Source: Rhizoctonia solani (Eukaryota; Basidiomycota; Agaricomycetes; Cantharellales; Ceratobasidiaceae). From it: a stretch of 64,000 bases of DNA. Made by a program: the position numbers and the translations under genes. The stretch lies in contig NC_057370.1 in NCBI RefSeq assembly GCF_016906535.1, forward strand, positions 1,426,001 to 1,490,000. The letters are read 5' to 3'. Under the pieces are notes generated by a model, which ran no database searches, was not told the DNA's origin, and saw only the letters and a program-made list of their open reading frames with translations. Position 1 is the first letter of the stretch; every line of letters begins with the position of its first letter. Of the stretch, positions 23,533 through 34,773 are shown in pieces.

Positions 23533-25706
23533 TTAGACCGGAGTTTTAAGAGACATACGATCGAAAGAGGTGGCTGAAGTAGCAAGTGTCGTGAGATAGT
23601 CATTCTTTCTTGGGGTATAAGGCTGCAGCGATATTTCATTATGCTGCCCTGGCTGTTCCTTCGTACCGTGTACTTTGATCTCTGGGGTATGAACCCGCGA
23701 AGTCGGAGGAGCCTGGCGTGAACAATATCGTATTAGGCCTCTTGTAAAAGTAAAATGACTCACAAGCGACAGCATGTGCACGAGATCATGGCAACAAAGA
23801 ACCTATGTATAGACAAGCATTAGCCTCTTGAGGTTTGCACGATTATCAAACATACTGTGAAAGGAGAGCTGCCATTTGAGTCTGGATGATGTACAGTTAT
23901 CCTTGCTACTTGCATTCTATAGAAGAACTTACCCTTCGAATCGAGGTTCCAGCGCTGTCAAACCGACGGATTATAATAGCCATCAGACGTTGTGGTAACA
24001 TATGCCTGACCCTACCGATCACCACCTACGATGTTATAGTACTTTTGGTTTAATAATGATGTTCGATGGAGAATCAAGAGGCTCACCAAAAATACCACGC
24101 TCCATCCCTTGTCATAAGGGTCATTATAGGAGTGCCAGCCCCTCTTCGGTTGAGGCTCCATGCCCGGGACTAATGTGAGCAAAAACAACGTTGCTAGAAC
24201 CAATCATATCCGATAAAAACCTTAATGGCTCGCATACTTAAGTTTGATTTACTCACATTCGTATGTCAAACTCGATATAAACAGCTGGCCCAATGAGCCG
24301 AAGCGGACGACGATGATGTGGTCACACAACGGTAAGAAGGCCAGGCACTGTTGCTAATTGTCAGCAATATCTTTGGGAGCCAAGAGGTATCAAACCATAC
24401 ATGGGTTGTCAATAACCTCCTTTCTATGTGGTAAATTAATCAGGGCTTGAGCTGCAAAGCGGATATGGGAAGGCGAGGCGCACTTGTATTGTCTTCCCCA
24501 CGAGCAAGCTGGAGGGAGTTGTGAGCTTGCGAAGACTAAGAGCAAGGCGATCAACACCATGGCCTATGGTTCATGCAGTAAGCTCGCTGTAGAACGATAG
24601 GCAATTGAGATACCATACTTTCGCCCCATAAAGCCCAGACCCGTAACAAGAGGATACCTGTAACCTAGGTCAGATATGGATATTATGTCGTGAGCGAAAC
24701 TTACACATCATTATTGAGTTGGCGAAGATCCCTAACGCGGCCATCATTCTGATTTCAATCCGGCAACTACGTAGCTGGTGGATCAATACCACCAAACACA
24801 AAACAGGGGAATGTATGCGTACACCTTATAGATGGTAAGCCCAGGTACAAATCAAAGCTAAAGTAAAAGGCAATCACTTACCTGAGCTGATAAATTCGGA
24901 TGAAAGGTGACTAAGGCTGAAGTCAGTGAAGTCCAAGGAGGGGGTTTGCGGACCAACATAAGAGTTCATACTTTTGGCCTTGTGTCAGCTTGGGACTATT
25001 ATGAAACTAAGGCACTCAATATACTTACATTAAGATACAAGGTACAAGTATCGAGCAATCGTGAACAGCACTCGCACAAGCGTCCAGCGAGATCCCCACA
25101 CGAGCCGAACCTGCAAAGAAGGGGTTACACTGAACCTTTTCTATACGGGAGGGTATTCTCGTACCTCGCGAGAATATGTCAAGACTTCAAGAGGGTTGGT
25201 CAGTGTCGCCGAAATGATGAATGTAAGGAATTACCAATGTCATATACCAAGAACGTGATAACAGCCACTGATACAAGGTTTGAGAATTCGTTTACATCGG
25301 AAGAAGACGAGCCGAACCTGCAAAGAAGGGGTTACACTGAACCTTTTCTATACGGGAGGGTATTCTCGTACCTCGCGAGAATATGTCAAGACTTCAAGAG
25401 GGTTGGTCAGTGTCGCCGAAATCGATGAATGTAAGGAATTACCAATGTCATATACCAAGAACGTGATAACAGCCACTGATACAAGGTTTGAGAATTATCG
25501 TTTACAATCGAGAAGAGCCAGAGACACCAATGAAGTATTTTACATCGGAGGAGAAGAGCCAGAGACTCACCAATGAAGTATTTTGCAAGTCTTAACATCT
25601 CCAAGGCTTCCACGAGTGTTTGGATTGGGTTGGCTGGTGTAGAAGACCCAGCTCGTTTCGTTGAACCAGGCCCGAGTAAGAGTAATACTTCTGAAGAGAT
25701 TTCCAT
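23533..25706 (-). CDS. DUF6533-type multi-span membrane protein
   Basis: Agaricomycete family of uncharacterised proteins with about seven membrane segments. Exon 1 (25571-25706) begins MEISSEVLLLLGPGS and ends EALEMLRLAKYFI. Exon 2 (25443-25475) gives VAVITFLVYDI, exon 3 (25372-25391) gives LTYSRE, and exon 4 (from 25110) gives VRLVWGSRWTLVRVLFTIAR, together the classic DUF6533 N-terminal motif. Later exons include MMAALGIFANSIMM, LLLRVWALWGRK (about 24620-24780), LIALLLVFASSQ, and a hydrophilic tail ending MSLKTPV at 23533. Intermediate exon borders were not all resolved. A 207-bp tandem duplication covers exons 2 and 3, so two alternative copies of each exist. Function unknown. Confidence 0.7.
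25100..25497. repeat. 207-bp tandem duplication inside DUF6533 gene
   Basis: Copy A (about 25100-25299) and copy B (about 25307-25497) both start ACGAGCCGAACCTGC and run nearly identically to TTTGAGAATT, differing by a few small indels (GAAATGATG versus GAAATCGATG). Each copy contains an intact version of exons 2 and 3 with their splice sites. Confidence 0.9.
25511..25584. repeat. 41-43-bp duplication at exon 1 donor of DUF6533 gene
   Basis: AGAAGAGCCAGAGAC is followed by CACCAATGAAGTATTTT at 25511-25541. It recurs at 25552-25584 with two extra bases. Only the second copy keeps the GTGAGT donor on the minus strand. Confidence 0.85.
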
Positions 25707-27047
25707 AGTGGAAATAAGTTAAATGTGGACTTGACAGCTAAGACAACCAAGATTCAAGTGAATAGGCGGCGAACGATGTACCAGCACAAACGTACGCTAT
25801 GCTAGGAGGCGAAAATTTCGTTGGTTAGGTGCCGGTTATATCCCCACTCTACTTGCGCACTCGATCAAAATGTTTTCGGTCGTAGCGCAAAGGGTCACAC
25901 GCTCAACGTCAATCGAGTACCTGCTACCCCAAAACGGGGATAAACCGCGCTCATGATGGGTCTTGGAGAGGGTCTGTTTTACAGTAGGTATGGAGAGAGG
26001 TGGGTAGATTTATTTTAATTGTGCTTTGGGTTGATATGCATGGCCTCGACCTATGCCATATATGATATCTCAGCACTATGGCAGCTCATCCCACCCTAGG
26101 AGGATTGTTTGGAATTTTGATGAACTTCATGATCAAATATCCTAGTTTGGAGATCCCTACATTGGGGACAGGAACGCAAGGAGATTATCGAAACGTTTAA
26201 TTGAGAGCTTGGGCCATGTGGTTAACGGTTCGTGGCTCGCCTTCTACATTTCCCGAAGTGTGCGTACAATGTATGCGGAAGGGCTTGGAACGTGCGCTTA
26301 AATCCCTACCTACGGGTGCTAACCAAGCAGCATATAGGTACCGGTATACCAGGAATTCGGGGTCGGTTCTTGGAGTGTCTTGGATGTCAGGGGAACTGTG
26401 GCGTATGGGTCGTATCAGTGGGGTCATGGTCAAGTATGCACATTGATTTAAACCGGATCATCTAAGTCTAAAAGCTACCAAGGAGCCAAATTTAGGGGCC
26501 GGGCCGGTTGGGTGGCGCGTTATTCGGACGTGTAACGATCACTCCCGATAGATCGTCTGATCTTTCACTCAACCGTACATCTCGGCAATCCCCAGCTGGC
26601 ATATCGAACAAATTTGTCCGAAGATTATGCTTGACCGGAACTATTACAAGGGGATGGGTCCGATTCAAACGCAACCAACCCAAACCAGTATTTCCCGCCT
26701 CATATAGCAGACAGGGTGGTCAAGATCGGACAATTCGTTATTTTGGAGGCTGAACTCCTGCGTACATCTGTACCTCACATATGCCATTGTTAGTACACAC
26801 GGTATTAGTAATGAAACTCTTGAAGTGTCACCGGCTCTACTCTGTAGCGCATTATAAATGACACTGATCTCCTCGTTTGTTCATTTGTCACCAGTCCCAG
26901 ACGACCTGGTGCCAGCTGTGTTTGCTCTGGACCGTTGCAGTTCCATTACGTCTAACTCACAAAATGGATTCGGAACAATTAGAAATATATGCATGTAGAG
27001 ATAGTCTGATTGCAAGTTTAGTTTTGAATACTGTACATGCCCGGTCA
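25707..27047. other. Intergenic, no gene recognised
   Basis: About 1.3 kb. Overlapping open frames on both strands at 26197-26446 and 26492-26753 show no recognisable protein and no splice-supported model. A GC-rich GGGCCGGGCCGG tract lies near 26497. Promoter of the DUF6533 gene and the 3' flank of CCT2 should lie here. Confidence 0.45.
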
Positions 27048-29065
27048 TCACATGGCTTCACGCTTCCTGGGCGTGGCCCGTAAATTGTATCGACCCTATG
27101 GGACCAAAATATTTCAACTCAAGTCCGCGAGACTTGGCATGGTTTAAGTCGTACCTGATGATCATCTCGGCGGCCTCGCTCGCGCTGTTCACAACTTGTC
27201 GTTTCAGCTTATAGCTCTCGGTAATTCCCAGGTCACGCATAGACCCAATTGTTCCAAGGTTCATGTCTGGATGGAATCGTGCTGCACGCCACACCTACCA
27301 GCCCTGAGTCGCTCTTTCCTGCATGATGAGCCGCTCTCAAACGGGCGACAAGGTCAGAGAGTCATAGCCTGCGTTATCAGCTAAAATAGTTGGGATCTAT
27401 ACCCGAAATGTTAAATACCGAGAAATTTAATTGTATTAGCATACTTGCCTGCCTGAGTGCTCTAGCAAACGCCTCAACAGCAATAGCTTCTTGCCCTCTA
27501 CCTTCTTGGCTTCTTCGTCGACTGCAACGGCCATGAGCATCTCGGAGCACCCTCCGCCAAGAACAATGCGCGTTTCCTTGACAGTTTGAGAGAGAACGCT
27601 TAGGGCATCGTGAAGTGATCGTTCGGCTTCATCGACATTTGTGATGTAGATCCTCTCAGGACGACAGTACACGCTTCACCAGCAGCAACGCCAGAGAACT
27701 TGATCAGCTATGTAAAAAAAAACCAAGATAAGTCAATCTCCAAGGAACAGATGGAAGAGACGCACCTTGTCTCACCAATCATAATCTCCTCAATCACGTC
27801 ACATTTGCCGAGCTTCACAAGCTCGGGCCTATCGAACGTACTGGCAATTTCTCCACCAGTTACAAGACTTAACCTCTCGACTCCCTCGAAGTCAGCATGC
27901 TCGATAACCATGATTCCCGCTTCAGTAAGAAGGGACTCGGGGTAGTTATAAATCAATTGACGGTTGACGAATACGTTGATCCCGTGTGCGGCGATCGCTT
28001 GCACTTTCGCCTTCATCTTGTCCCTTTCTGCACGTTCAAGTTCCGCAAGTTTGCCGGTACCATCCACCTTGACACGGGCCCCGAATATTTTGATTTTGTC
28101 CGTGTCCATAGCTGGAATCCATTGCGTCAGTATTATTGGGCGCGTCTACAAATGATTCAACTTACAAGTGTTGGCAATCAAAATTTTAGCATTCTCAAGT
28201 CTCTTTGGGACTGTTTACCGCGAGTGACTTATTGAGAATAAAACCTATATATGCCTCAGTCAAGATGTATAGGTCAATTTTGGCCTACAAACCTTCGTCG
28301 AGGTAAGAGTCCGTTAGCTTTCCCCCGAGTTTCTTGATTATTTGGATGTGTTCAAGGTCCGTAGAACCCTGTAAGAGTAGCATCGTTAGAAGCGATACTA
28401 AAGTAGATGCATACAAACCCACCTTCAACCTCAAAACCGCGTCTACAGCAAGGTTCGCAAAATAATTCTTATCTTGGGACAGAACTTTTGAGGAGAGGGT
28501 TGTCCTCGCAATATTGAACAAGTCCGCGCGGAACTTTTCAGCATCGGCACTGGTAGGATGATATGAAGATAATGCTAACAATAAATAAAGTGGCACTTAC
28601 CCATTATCCACAGCAGACCCCTCCAGCGCCTTCAGTGCGGCGGCACTCGCGATCCTAAATCCTTCAATAATAGTCTGCGGGTGTATTTTGGACAACACAA
28701 GCTTTTCCGCCTCTCTCAACAACTCGGCAGCAAGCACGCAGACGCTCGTCGTTCCATCTCCGACTTCATCATCCTGGACTTTGGAAATATTTACCAAAAT
28801 CTTGGCGGCCGCGTTGTCGAGTTGAATCGACTTGAGAATAGTGGCGCCGTCGTTAGTCACGTTTACTTCACCCGTCGAACCCGATTGAAGGATCTTGTTC
28901 ATTCCCTTGGGCCCAAGGGTTGATTTAACGACATCCCGATGGCCAAGGCCCCGACAAAAGATGAGAGACGCGCACTCTCTGCTCGCTCTTCAGTAGCCTG
29001 TAATAATTTAAGCACGGTTCCAATAAATTTGAGTTGTGGCTCACTTCTTGGCCAAAGATATTCAT
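27048..29065 (-). CDS. CCT2: T-complex chaperonin subunit beta (CCT2), frame-broken
   Basis: ATP-dependent cytosolic chaperonin subunit that folds actin and tubulin. Start MNIFGQE at 29045-29065, then exon 28997 onward with [60 protein letters not shown] (the GDGTT nucleotide motif), [10 protein letters not shown] and onward to the equatorial domain at the C-terminus ([28 protein letters not shown]). The stop is at 27048 after PRKREAM. About eight exons with introns of 44-57 nt. One intron (27397-27448) has a GC donor. Frame breaks are seen near 28941 (GGGATG), 28208 (CCCAAAG, one extra base), 27626 (ATGTCG), 27500 (GGCAAGAAG), 27362 (CTCTGACC) and 27075 (ATTTACGG); a short segment near 27270-27300 could not be spliced cleanly. 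Family certain. Confidence 0.88.
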
Positions 29066-29382
29066 GATGGATGAGGATAGAGACGCGAATCGTAAAAGTA
29101 TGGACGCGTCGGAAAGGGTTCAAATTACATACTGAATTACTGGCGCCCGTGTCACGTGGTCATTTGGGTCCTCATTTTCGATCTGCACGAGAGTTTATCT
29201 GGGAAGCTCTGGTGATATTCTCGAATTGTTTGGTTGAGAACTTGGTTTTATCTGTGATAAGACTAACGCTTAAATATATCTAAAACACAGCGTGAGTTGC
29301 TTCATTCCCCTGTTCTGAAGATACCAGTATAACAATGCACATACTCCCAGTGTCAGATCAGTGCCAGTGAACTCCAGCGACA
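29066..29382. promoter_or_regulatory. Shared upstream region of CCT2 and uL24m genes
   Basis: 317 bases between two divergent start codons, so it must contain both promoters. No specific factor site was identified. Confidence 0.45.
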
Positions 29383-30775
29383 ATGAATTCCCGGTTCATA
29401 ACCGACTCCCGTGTAACACGAGACTTCAGACACTTAGTGCAAGGCCCATCATTCCGCCAGCGTGGCTCTCGGTTTCCGACAAAACTCACAACAAGTCCAA
29501 ACCACCCAAAACCAAGCGATCGTATCAAGTATTGGAACATTGTACCAGGCGATACAGTCCGTGTTGTCCGTGGGGCGCATGCAGAGAATAAAAACATGAG
29601 GTACTCAGCGTAGACAAAACGAGGAGCTTAGTTTATTTGAAGGAAATTACCGTAAGCTGGCTGTGGAACTATTTCGATAGCGAAATGCATTGATGTGCAC
29701 ACGTGTAGATGACGAGGGGACACGGTGAAACTGCATCGAGGGTATCGAAGCCAATTCACTACTCCAACCTCCAACTTTACCTCGGAGTCTATGAATTATC
29801 TGACAAGAATGGACAGCCGAAGGATACGGAGTATGGCGTCCTCTTCATATCAATGCAGTTCAGAAATTAACCCCTGCTAGGGTCTATGCTACACGCATCT
29901 CCACCTCCAAACCTGTCTACATTCCTGCCGCCAGACGCTGGTTCTGGAGACGTTATGCTGCGGGTACGAGCCCACAAATCCCGACACCCTTGGGTGTAGC
30001 TCCGAGAAAGAATCGTACAGAAATTAGGTGGCCTGAGCCCAAAAAGCGGGTTTTGCCAACCGTTGGTACGCTTATGGACGAGTTATAAAGAATCTCCACC
30101 TTAGCATTTACCAATCACAGAATTCGACTACGATACCCCTGGCGAGGCAGTCAGAGAAATCACCTGGACCCCAGCCGACGTTTCAGAACATACCAAATAT
30201 CCGCCATACTTCCATATTCCGGCTCCAGCTTCTCAGCAACGTATCTCGGCCTCACAAAAAGCACTGGCAGTCAAGGCACGAGCGGTTCAAGATGCATACA
30301 TTGCTGGAAGATTGGTCGCTAGTGCTCCTATGGAACAGTATTTGGCTCGGGAGCTTTCGAATCCTCACTCGAGGGCCAAGAAGCAACAGAGATGGCAGGA
30401 GGCAAAGGAGGAGCGTGATAGGTTACGGGTAAGGTTTATGAAGGCCGCTAAGGAGGCTAGGAAAACTGGCGGTATGTCTACCTTAATACCTGGCAAACAG
30501 CATTTACTCACGATAGCACAGATTCTGTAACAACCATCGGACTGAATATCACAAAGAAACAAGCTGCGAAGGAAGGAATTTTCCTATTTGAGGCTCATGT
30601 GCGCGAAGCCGACAAGGCTCGCAGAGCTGAGAGGGCCGAACAACGTGGTGCTGTGGCCAAGCTAGAGAGGAAGAAAGTTAGGAAGGCCAGGAAGGCTAAG
30701 AAGATAGAGGAATCGCTGAGGAATTTAGTACTCGAGGATGCAAAAAACCAGGTCTTGCCAACTACTCAGACTTAA
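29383..30775 (+). CDS. Mitochondrial ribosomal protein uL24m (MRPL40/MRPL24 type), frame-broken
   Basis: Large-subunit mitoribosome protein with a KOW-type start. The N-terminus MNSRFITDSRVTRDFRHLVQ is basic and lacks acids over most of its length, as expected for mitochondrial import. The core reads KYWNIVPGDTVRVVRG, then VLSVDKTRSLVYLKGNYRK and SRVSKPIHYSNLQLYLGVYE, followed by YATRISTSKPVYIPAARRWF. Later exons 30121-30471 (FDYDTPGEAVREITWTP) and 30522-30775 supply a long basic, coiled C-terminal extension found in fungal members. Frame breaks near 29601 (GAGGTAC), 29639 (AAGGAAATT), about 29722 and 29833 (TATGGCG) are mostly repaired by one added base. Exact splice phase around 29655-29710 is unresolved. 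It converges on the nucleoside transporter 133 bases downstream. Confidence 0.8.
29488..29560 (+). other. Basic, Pro-rich linker of uL24m before KOW core
   Basis: The codons for TTSPNHPKPSDRIKYWNIVP lie here and mark the boundary between the import sequence and the conserved core. Listed because the mature N-terminus probably falls just before it. Inference only. Confidence 0.25.
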
Positions 30776-30908
30776 CCTACGCTATAGGATTACAAAATTC
30801 ATCTATGTTCAGTGAAATCTTCCTAATCCGATGTTCGACGTGCAAATTATTTATTAAGTGAAAGTTACTGGTATAGCTACTCAGATTCTTCTGCTACATT
30901 GCCCAACT

Positions 30909-32510
30909 TTAACCCAAGAAAGGATTACATCCACAAACCATCCTCCTGACCGCAAAACTGGCAGCACTCCCCGCCGCAAGTCCACCAACAAGACTAAATT
31001 GCGCAACCATAGCAGCCGTATCAACTTGCTCACTCCTAATACGACCATTGTGCTCTGTAGAGGGGGCAGACATCATACAAAGACCACAGCAATGGCCGTT
31101 TGTGAATCCCAAAAGGAAAACGAGGAAGAAAAATATAAGGTCCGAGTTGAATATTGGTACCTTGTCGAGTCCCCATTCCCGGAGCACGGACGTTGCACAT
31201 TAATATGAGAGGGATAAAAAGGATTCGAGAGAATGAGTATGTTGCCAATTGCTTCCGCTTCCAGAATTGAAACATTGGGTAGGCGCAAACGAATCGGCCC
31301 AAGTAATCTCCAACGTTGAAAACTAAGAAATGAAAGGCGATGAAGGTACCGAGCGTGAACATGGATGAGCTCGTTGGAGCAACGTAGGCCGTAATAGGAG
31401 GAAACACGGACTACCAGAACGTGAGTTGGAATGATGTTACAGCTTGGGGGGGGGGGGGACTCACAAGCGTAACAGCAAAACAAAACCCGACAGCAAGATT
31501 GTACAATTTGTTGATCTTGGCAACTTCCCAGATGCTAACTCGCCCCTTGACTTGAGGAACTTCGATACCCAGATCATCTGTAGGTACTGAAATGCCCTGT
31601 TCCTCCGTATCTCGACCCTCTTCCTCTTCATCGACATACACAGTTCCTCCGGGTTCTTCAACAAGCAGGACCTTGCCGGCTTCCCATTTTTGGACAATTT
31701 CTGTGTACTCGGGCGTTCGTAGCAAAGCTGAATGAGCTATCAGGCTGAAGAGTACGAATGCAGTCGCGAGTCCAAAGAAAAAGACTGTAGGGCCCGGTTT
31801 AGCGGTATCTCCGTCTGGAGAATCGGTATCTGCAATTATGGCGCCCATGAATTGGACAAAGCTGACAACCACTCCAACTGCTGCTTGACCAGCGAAACAA
31901 GCTTGCATGGCCGCAGGTCCGAAAAGAGCAGCGAGCGCGACTACGGTTACGCTGAGTATACTTGACGATAACCCAAGAAAGGCGTCAATGACCATGATTA
32001 GAGTGAAATAAGGGGTTCCGGAGACGCTCGAAATGGTTGAAAGAGTGAGAATGAAGAACAAGACGGCGAGGGCACCAGATGAGGCGCGAATTCTGAACGT
32101 CTTGGAGGCATTAGAAGCGGTTATAGTCGCGTATATTAAAGTGCAAAAGTTGAAGGCCTGGTGAGTTATACCAAGATACGAGCCGAAGGCGGGTCGTATT
32201 GAAGAATCAGCCAGTCGAGATAGAAAGTAAGGGGTTGCAGTTATCAGACCTGTCTCTGTTAAGTTAAAAATACGATTTGGTGGTAGATTATCCTACCATT
32301 CCATGGAAGTAGAAGAGTTGCTCCAAGTACAATAAATATCATCTGAATCGACTTGCGAGCTTGTGGGTCCCGTGGAGGGGGTAGCGTTAGCGATCGTGAC
32401 ACGGAACGTCCCGACATTTGAGATTGAGATAGGTGACCATAATCGTCTTCATCGTTGCTTAAGATCGGATCTTCCTCCGAAGTCCTCGTATGACGGGGTC
32501 GAACAGACAT
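30909..32510 (-). CDS. Equilibrative nucleoside transporter (ENT/SLC29)
   Basis: Polytopic membrane transporter for nucleosides. Exons 32297-32510, 31465-32249 and 30909-31410. Start chosen at 32510 (MSVRPRHTRTSEEDPILSND), giving an acidic cytosolic N-terminus. Signature ENT elements: FIVLGATLLLPWNG at segment 1, LITATPYFLSRL, a long acidic central loop (YVDEEEEGRDTEEQG), then SVFPPITAYVAP, FLVFNVGDYLGRF and SAPSTEHNG near the end. The second intron starts beside a run of 12 G on the plus strand. One frame change occurs near 31150-31190, between CNVRAPGMG and LDKVPIFNSDLIFFF. It needs one extra or two missing bases and may be a consensus error. Transport direction and substrate follow from the family only. 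Confidence 0.85.
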
Positions 32511-32754
32511 GAAGTTGGAGTGTGGTGGCAGGCACAAACCCAGAAACGCCCCGGGGTAGCCAGAAGCGCCCGAACACCGCCAATCCCGAATAGGTAATCA
32601 TAAATCTCAAATCTCAAATGAAGCTCTGAGCATTATGCACTCGGTTCACGGTCAAAGCGTACGTTCCATGCATAAAATTGGGATAAAGCATATCGCATAC
32701 ACATAAAGGCCAAAGGGGATAGTACAAGGTAGAGCGATCGTAAGATTAGGTATT

Positions 32755-33524
32755 TTATACCTTGAAGCCTCGGGACTTTCTGCGGCCACGAGCCCGCTCG
32801 AACTGGATAGAAAGATGAGTCAAGTGGATGGAAAGCAATGCAGAATGAGCTAACCTTGCGACCCTTGGAGATGGTGTAGGGCTTCTTGTTTTTGTGGGGA
32901 CCCATACCAAAGTGCTTGACAGCCTCCCGGGTGTTGCGCTTGCCACGGAGCAAGATGGTGTTGGTTCCAGTTGGTGCCCTGAGAGCAAGCTGGTCGAGAG
33001 TAAGAGTCTCTCCACCGGCGTTGAGAATGCGCTCACGTGCCGCCCGGGTGAAGCGGAGAGCGGCAACGGTGAGTTTTGGGACAGTCAACAGCCTGTTGTC
33101 GTCGGTGACTGGGGCAACAGTAACAATGATCTTGTTGGAAGCATCAGGGTAGGTCGAGCTCTCCTTGGTAATGCGGGAGAGAGAGATAGGAGGCTTGTTG
33201 ATTTTGGAGAGGAAAAGGCGACGGAGGACAACCTATACGCTGGTTTAGCATAATTTATGCATAAATACCGCTTGACGCACCTTGTTGAACTTGGCATCCG
33301 TACGACGAGCGAGGAAGCGGTAAAGCTGATTTTATTGAATTAGTACCATTCTTACTAGTTGCATTTTATACATACCTTCACGAGGAGGAGCAGGTACGGA
33401 TCCTCGCTCTTGGGGGCGGTCCTGTTGCCCTTCTTGACATGGTGACGTTCGAGGTCGATACCCTACCCAATGTGTTAGACAAAAATATTCCAGTCAATAT
33501 TTTTGCTAACAATATGCTCACCAT
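32755..33524 (-). CDS. RPL18: 60S ribosomal protein eL18
   Basis: Cytosolic large-subunit ribosomal protein. Five exons: 33522-33524, 33376-33462, 33281-33325, 32855-33232 and 32802-32755, giving 186 residues without frame breaks, the usual eL18 length. The first coding exon is only the ATG, followed at once by a GTGAGC intron; the protein then reads [20 protein letters not shown]. Further diagnostic stretches are [45 protein letters not shown] and [20 protein letters not shown]. The C-terminus [10 protein letters not shown] is standard. Head-to-head with the Tra2-like gene, 200 bases between starts. Confidence 0.96.
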
Positions 33525-33724
33525 CTTGGCTGGTCTTGACGGTGCTTGCGGTATCGAATAGAATTGCTTCCGGATGATCTCCCGGACTCAAATTGGTCAT
33601 TGACAGTTCCACAAGATGAGCTCAGCAGCCCTCTTCAGGGTAGGCAGGCTGGTGACGATTTTGTTGTGGCGTGTTGGAAAATAAGCGCTTCGCCATCTTA
33701 CCCTCTCCACCACCAGAGAGAACA
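33525..33724. promoter_or_regulatory. Bidirectional upstream region of RPL18 and Tra2-like genes
   Basis: Exactly 200 bases separate two divergent start codons. Both genes must draw on this interval or on each other's first introns for promoter elements. No known ribosomal-protein promoter motif could be assigned. Confidence 0.5.
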
Positions 33725-34773
33725 ATGGTGGGTGTTGTCTTTTGATTCGTGGCCACATATACTAATCGATATTTATAGTACGATAATAATACACCCGCTG
33801 ACCCATATGCGGATTCATCGTACCCCCCGCCTGACTCCCGTAATGGCAGTGGGCGTGGACGTGACCGCTCTCGCAGCGCTAGCCCCGCACCCCGTGCTCG
33901 CAGTCCCCCTCGTAGACGCTCGCCTCCTCCCCGCCCTCGTGGAATTCCCGTACGTTTGAAACAACGAATGAATGAAATAACTCTGACTGATATTTATCGG
34001 CACAAATCGATCGGCTTTCATGGGTATTATAGAATGCCCAACCGTCTAGTGTACTTGGCGTTTTTGGCCTGAGCATTCGCACTCAAGAACGTGATCTCGA
34101 TGAAGAGTTTAGCAGATACGGCAAAGTAGAAAAGGTTACGATTGTTTATGACCAGAGGGTGTGTTGTCTTTGTCTATTTTGGTGTATCTCTTTCTGACTT
34201 GCATTATTATAAACTTAGTCGGACCGCTCCCGTGGTTTCGGCTTCATTAAAATGTCCACCACTGACGAAGCTGCCCGATGCATCGCCGAACTTAATGGTC
34301 TCGTGCGTATTTGTTTCACTCTCATTTATCCCTTTTTTTTTGACTCTACCCAAATCAGGATCTCAACGGTCGACGAATTCGTGTTGACTACTCAACTACG
34401 GACCGCCCCCATGCCCCAACTCCTGGCGAGTACATGGGTCATCGCCGCCCCGAGTATGAAGATAGGCGCCGCCGCGATGACCGCGACGGTCATCATGGGC
34501 GTGATTGGAAAGATCGTCGCGACCATCGAGACCGCGACCGTGAGCGTGACGAGACCGTGAATACCGCGATCGTGATCGTGAACGTGACCGCGAGCACCGA
34601 GACCGCGACCGCGATCGAGACTACAGGGACAAGGAAAGGGATAGGCGCTCGCCTGCAAGGCGTTCGCCCTCCCCACTTCTCGCCGTGGTAGACATAGCTA
34701 TAGCCGTTCTCCTCCCCGAGGCTCTGGCTCCAGCCCCACCCGAGAACGTAGGGAAGAAAACGGACGTTGGTAA
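33725..34773 (+). CDS. Tra2-like SR splicing factor with one RRM
   Basis: Nuclear splicing regulator of the transformer-2 type. Exons 33725-33727 (ATG only), 33779-33949, 34033-34158, 34219-34302 and 34359-34773. The first RS region reads [20 protein letters not shown]. The RRM follows: [20 protein letters not shown] (RNP2), [11 protein letters not shown] (RNP1), and [14 protein letters not shown]. The C-terminal part is an Arg-Asp/Arg-Glu repeat followed by [10 protein letters not shown], typical of Tra2. Single missing bases near 34548 (GACGAGACC) and 34675 (CCCCACTT) must be added to keep the RD/RS repeats in frame. The stop at 34771-34773 depends on those repairs, and a further exon after the GTAAGC at that point cannot be excluded. 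Confidence 0.8.

Noticed and set aside
26197..26753. Possible transposon remnant with GC-rich GGGCCGGGCC tract
   Set aside because: No transposase or polymerase motif and no terminal repeats could be found.
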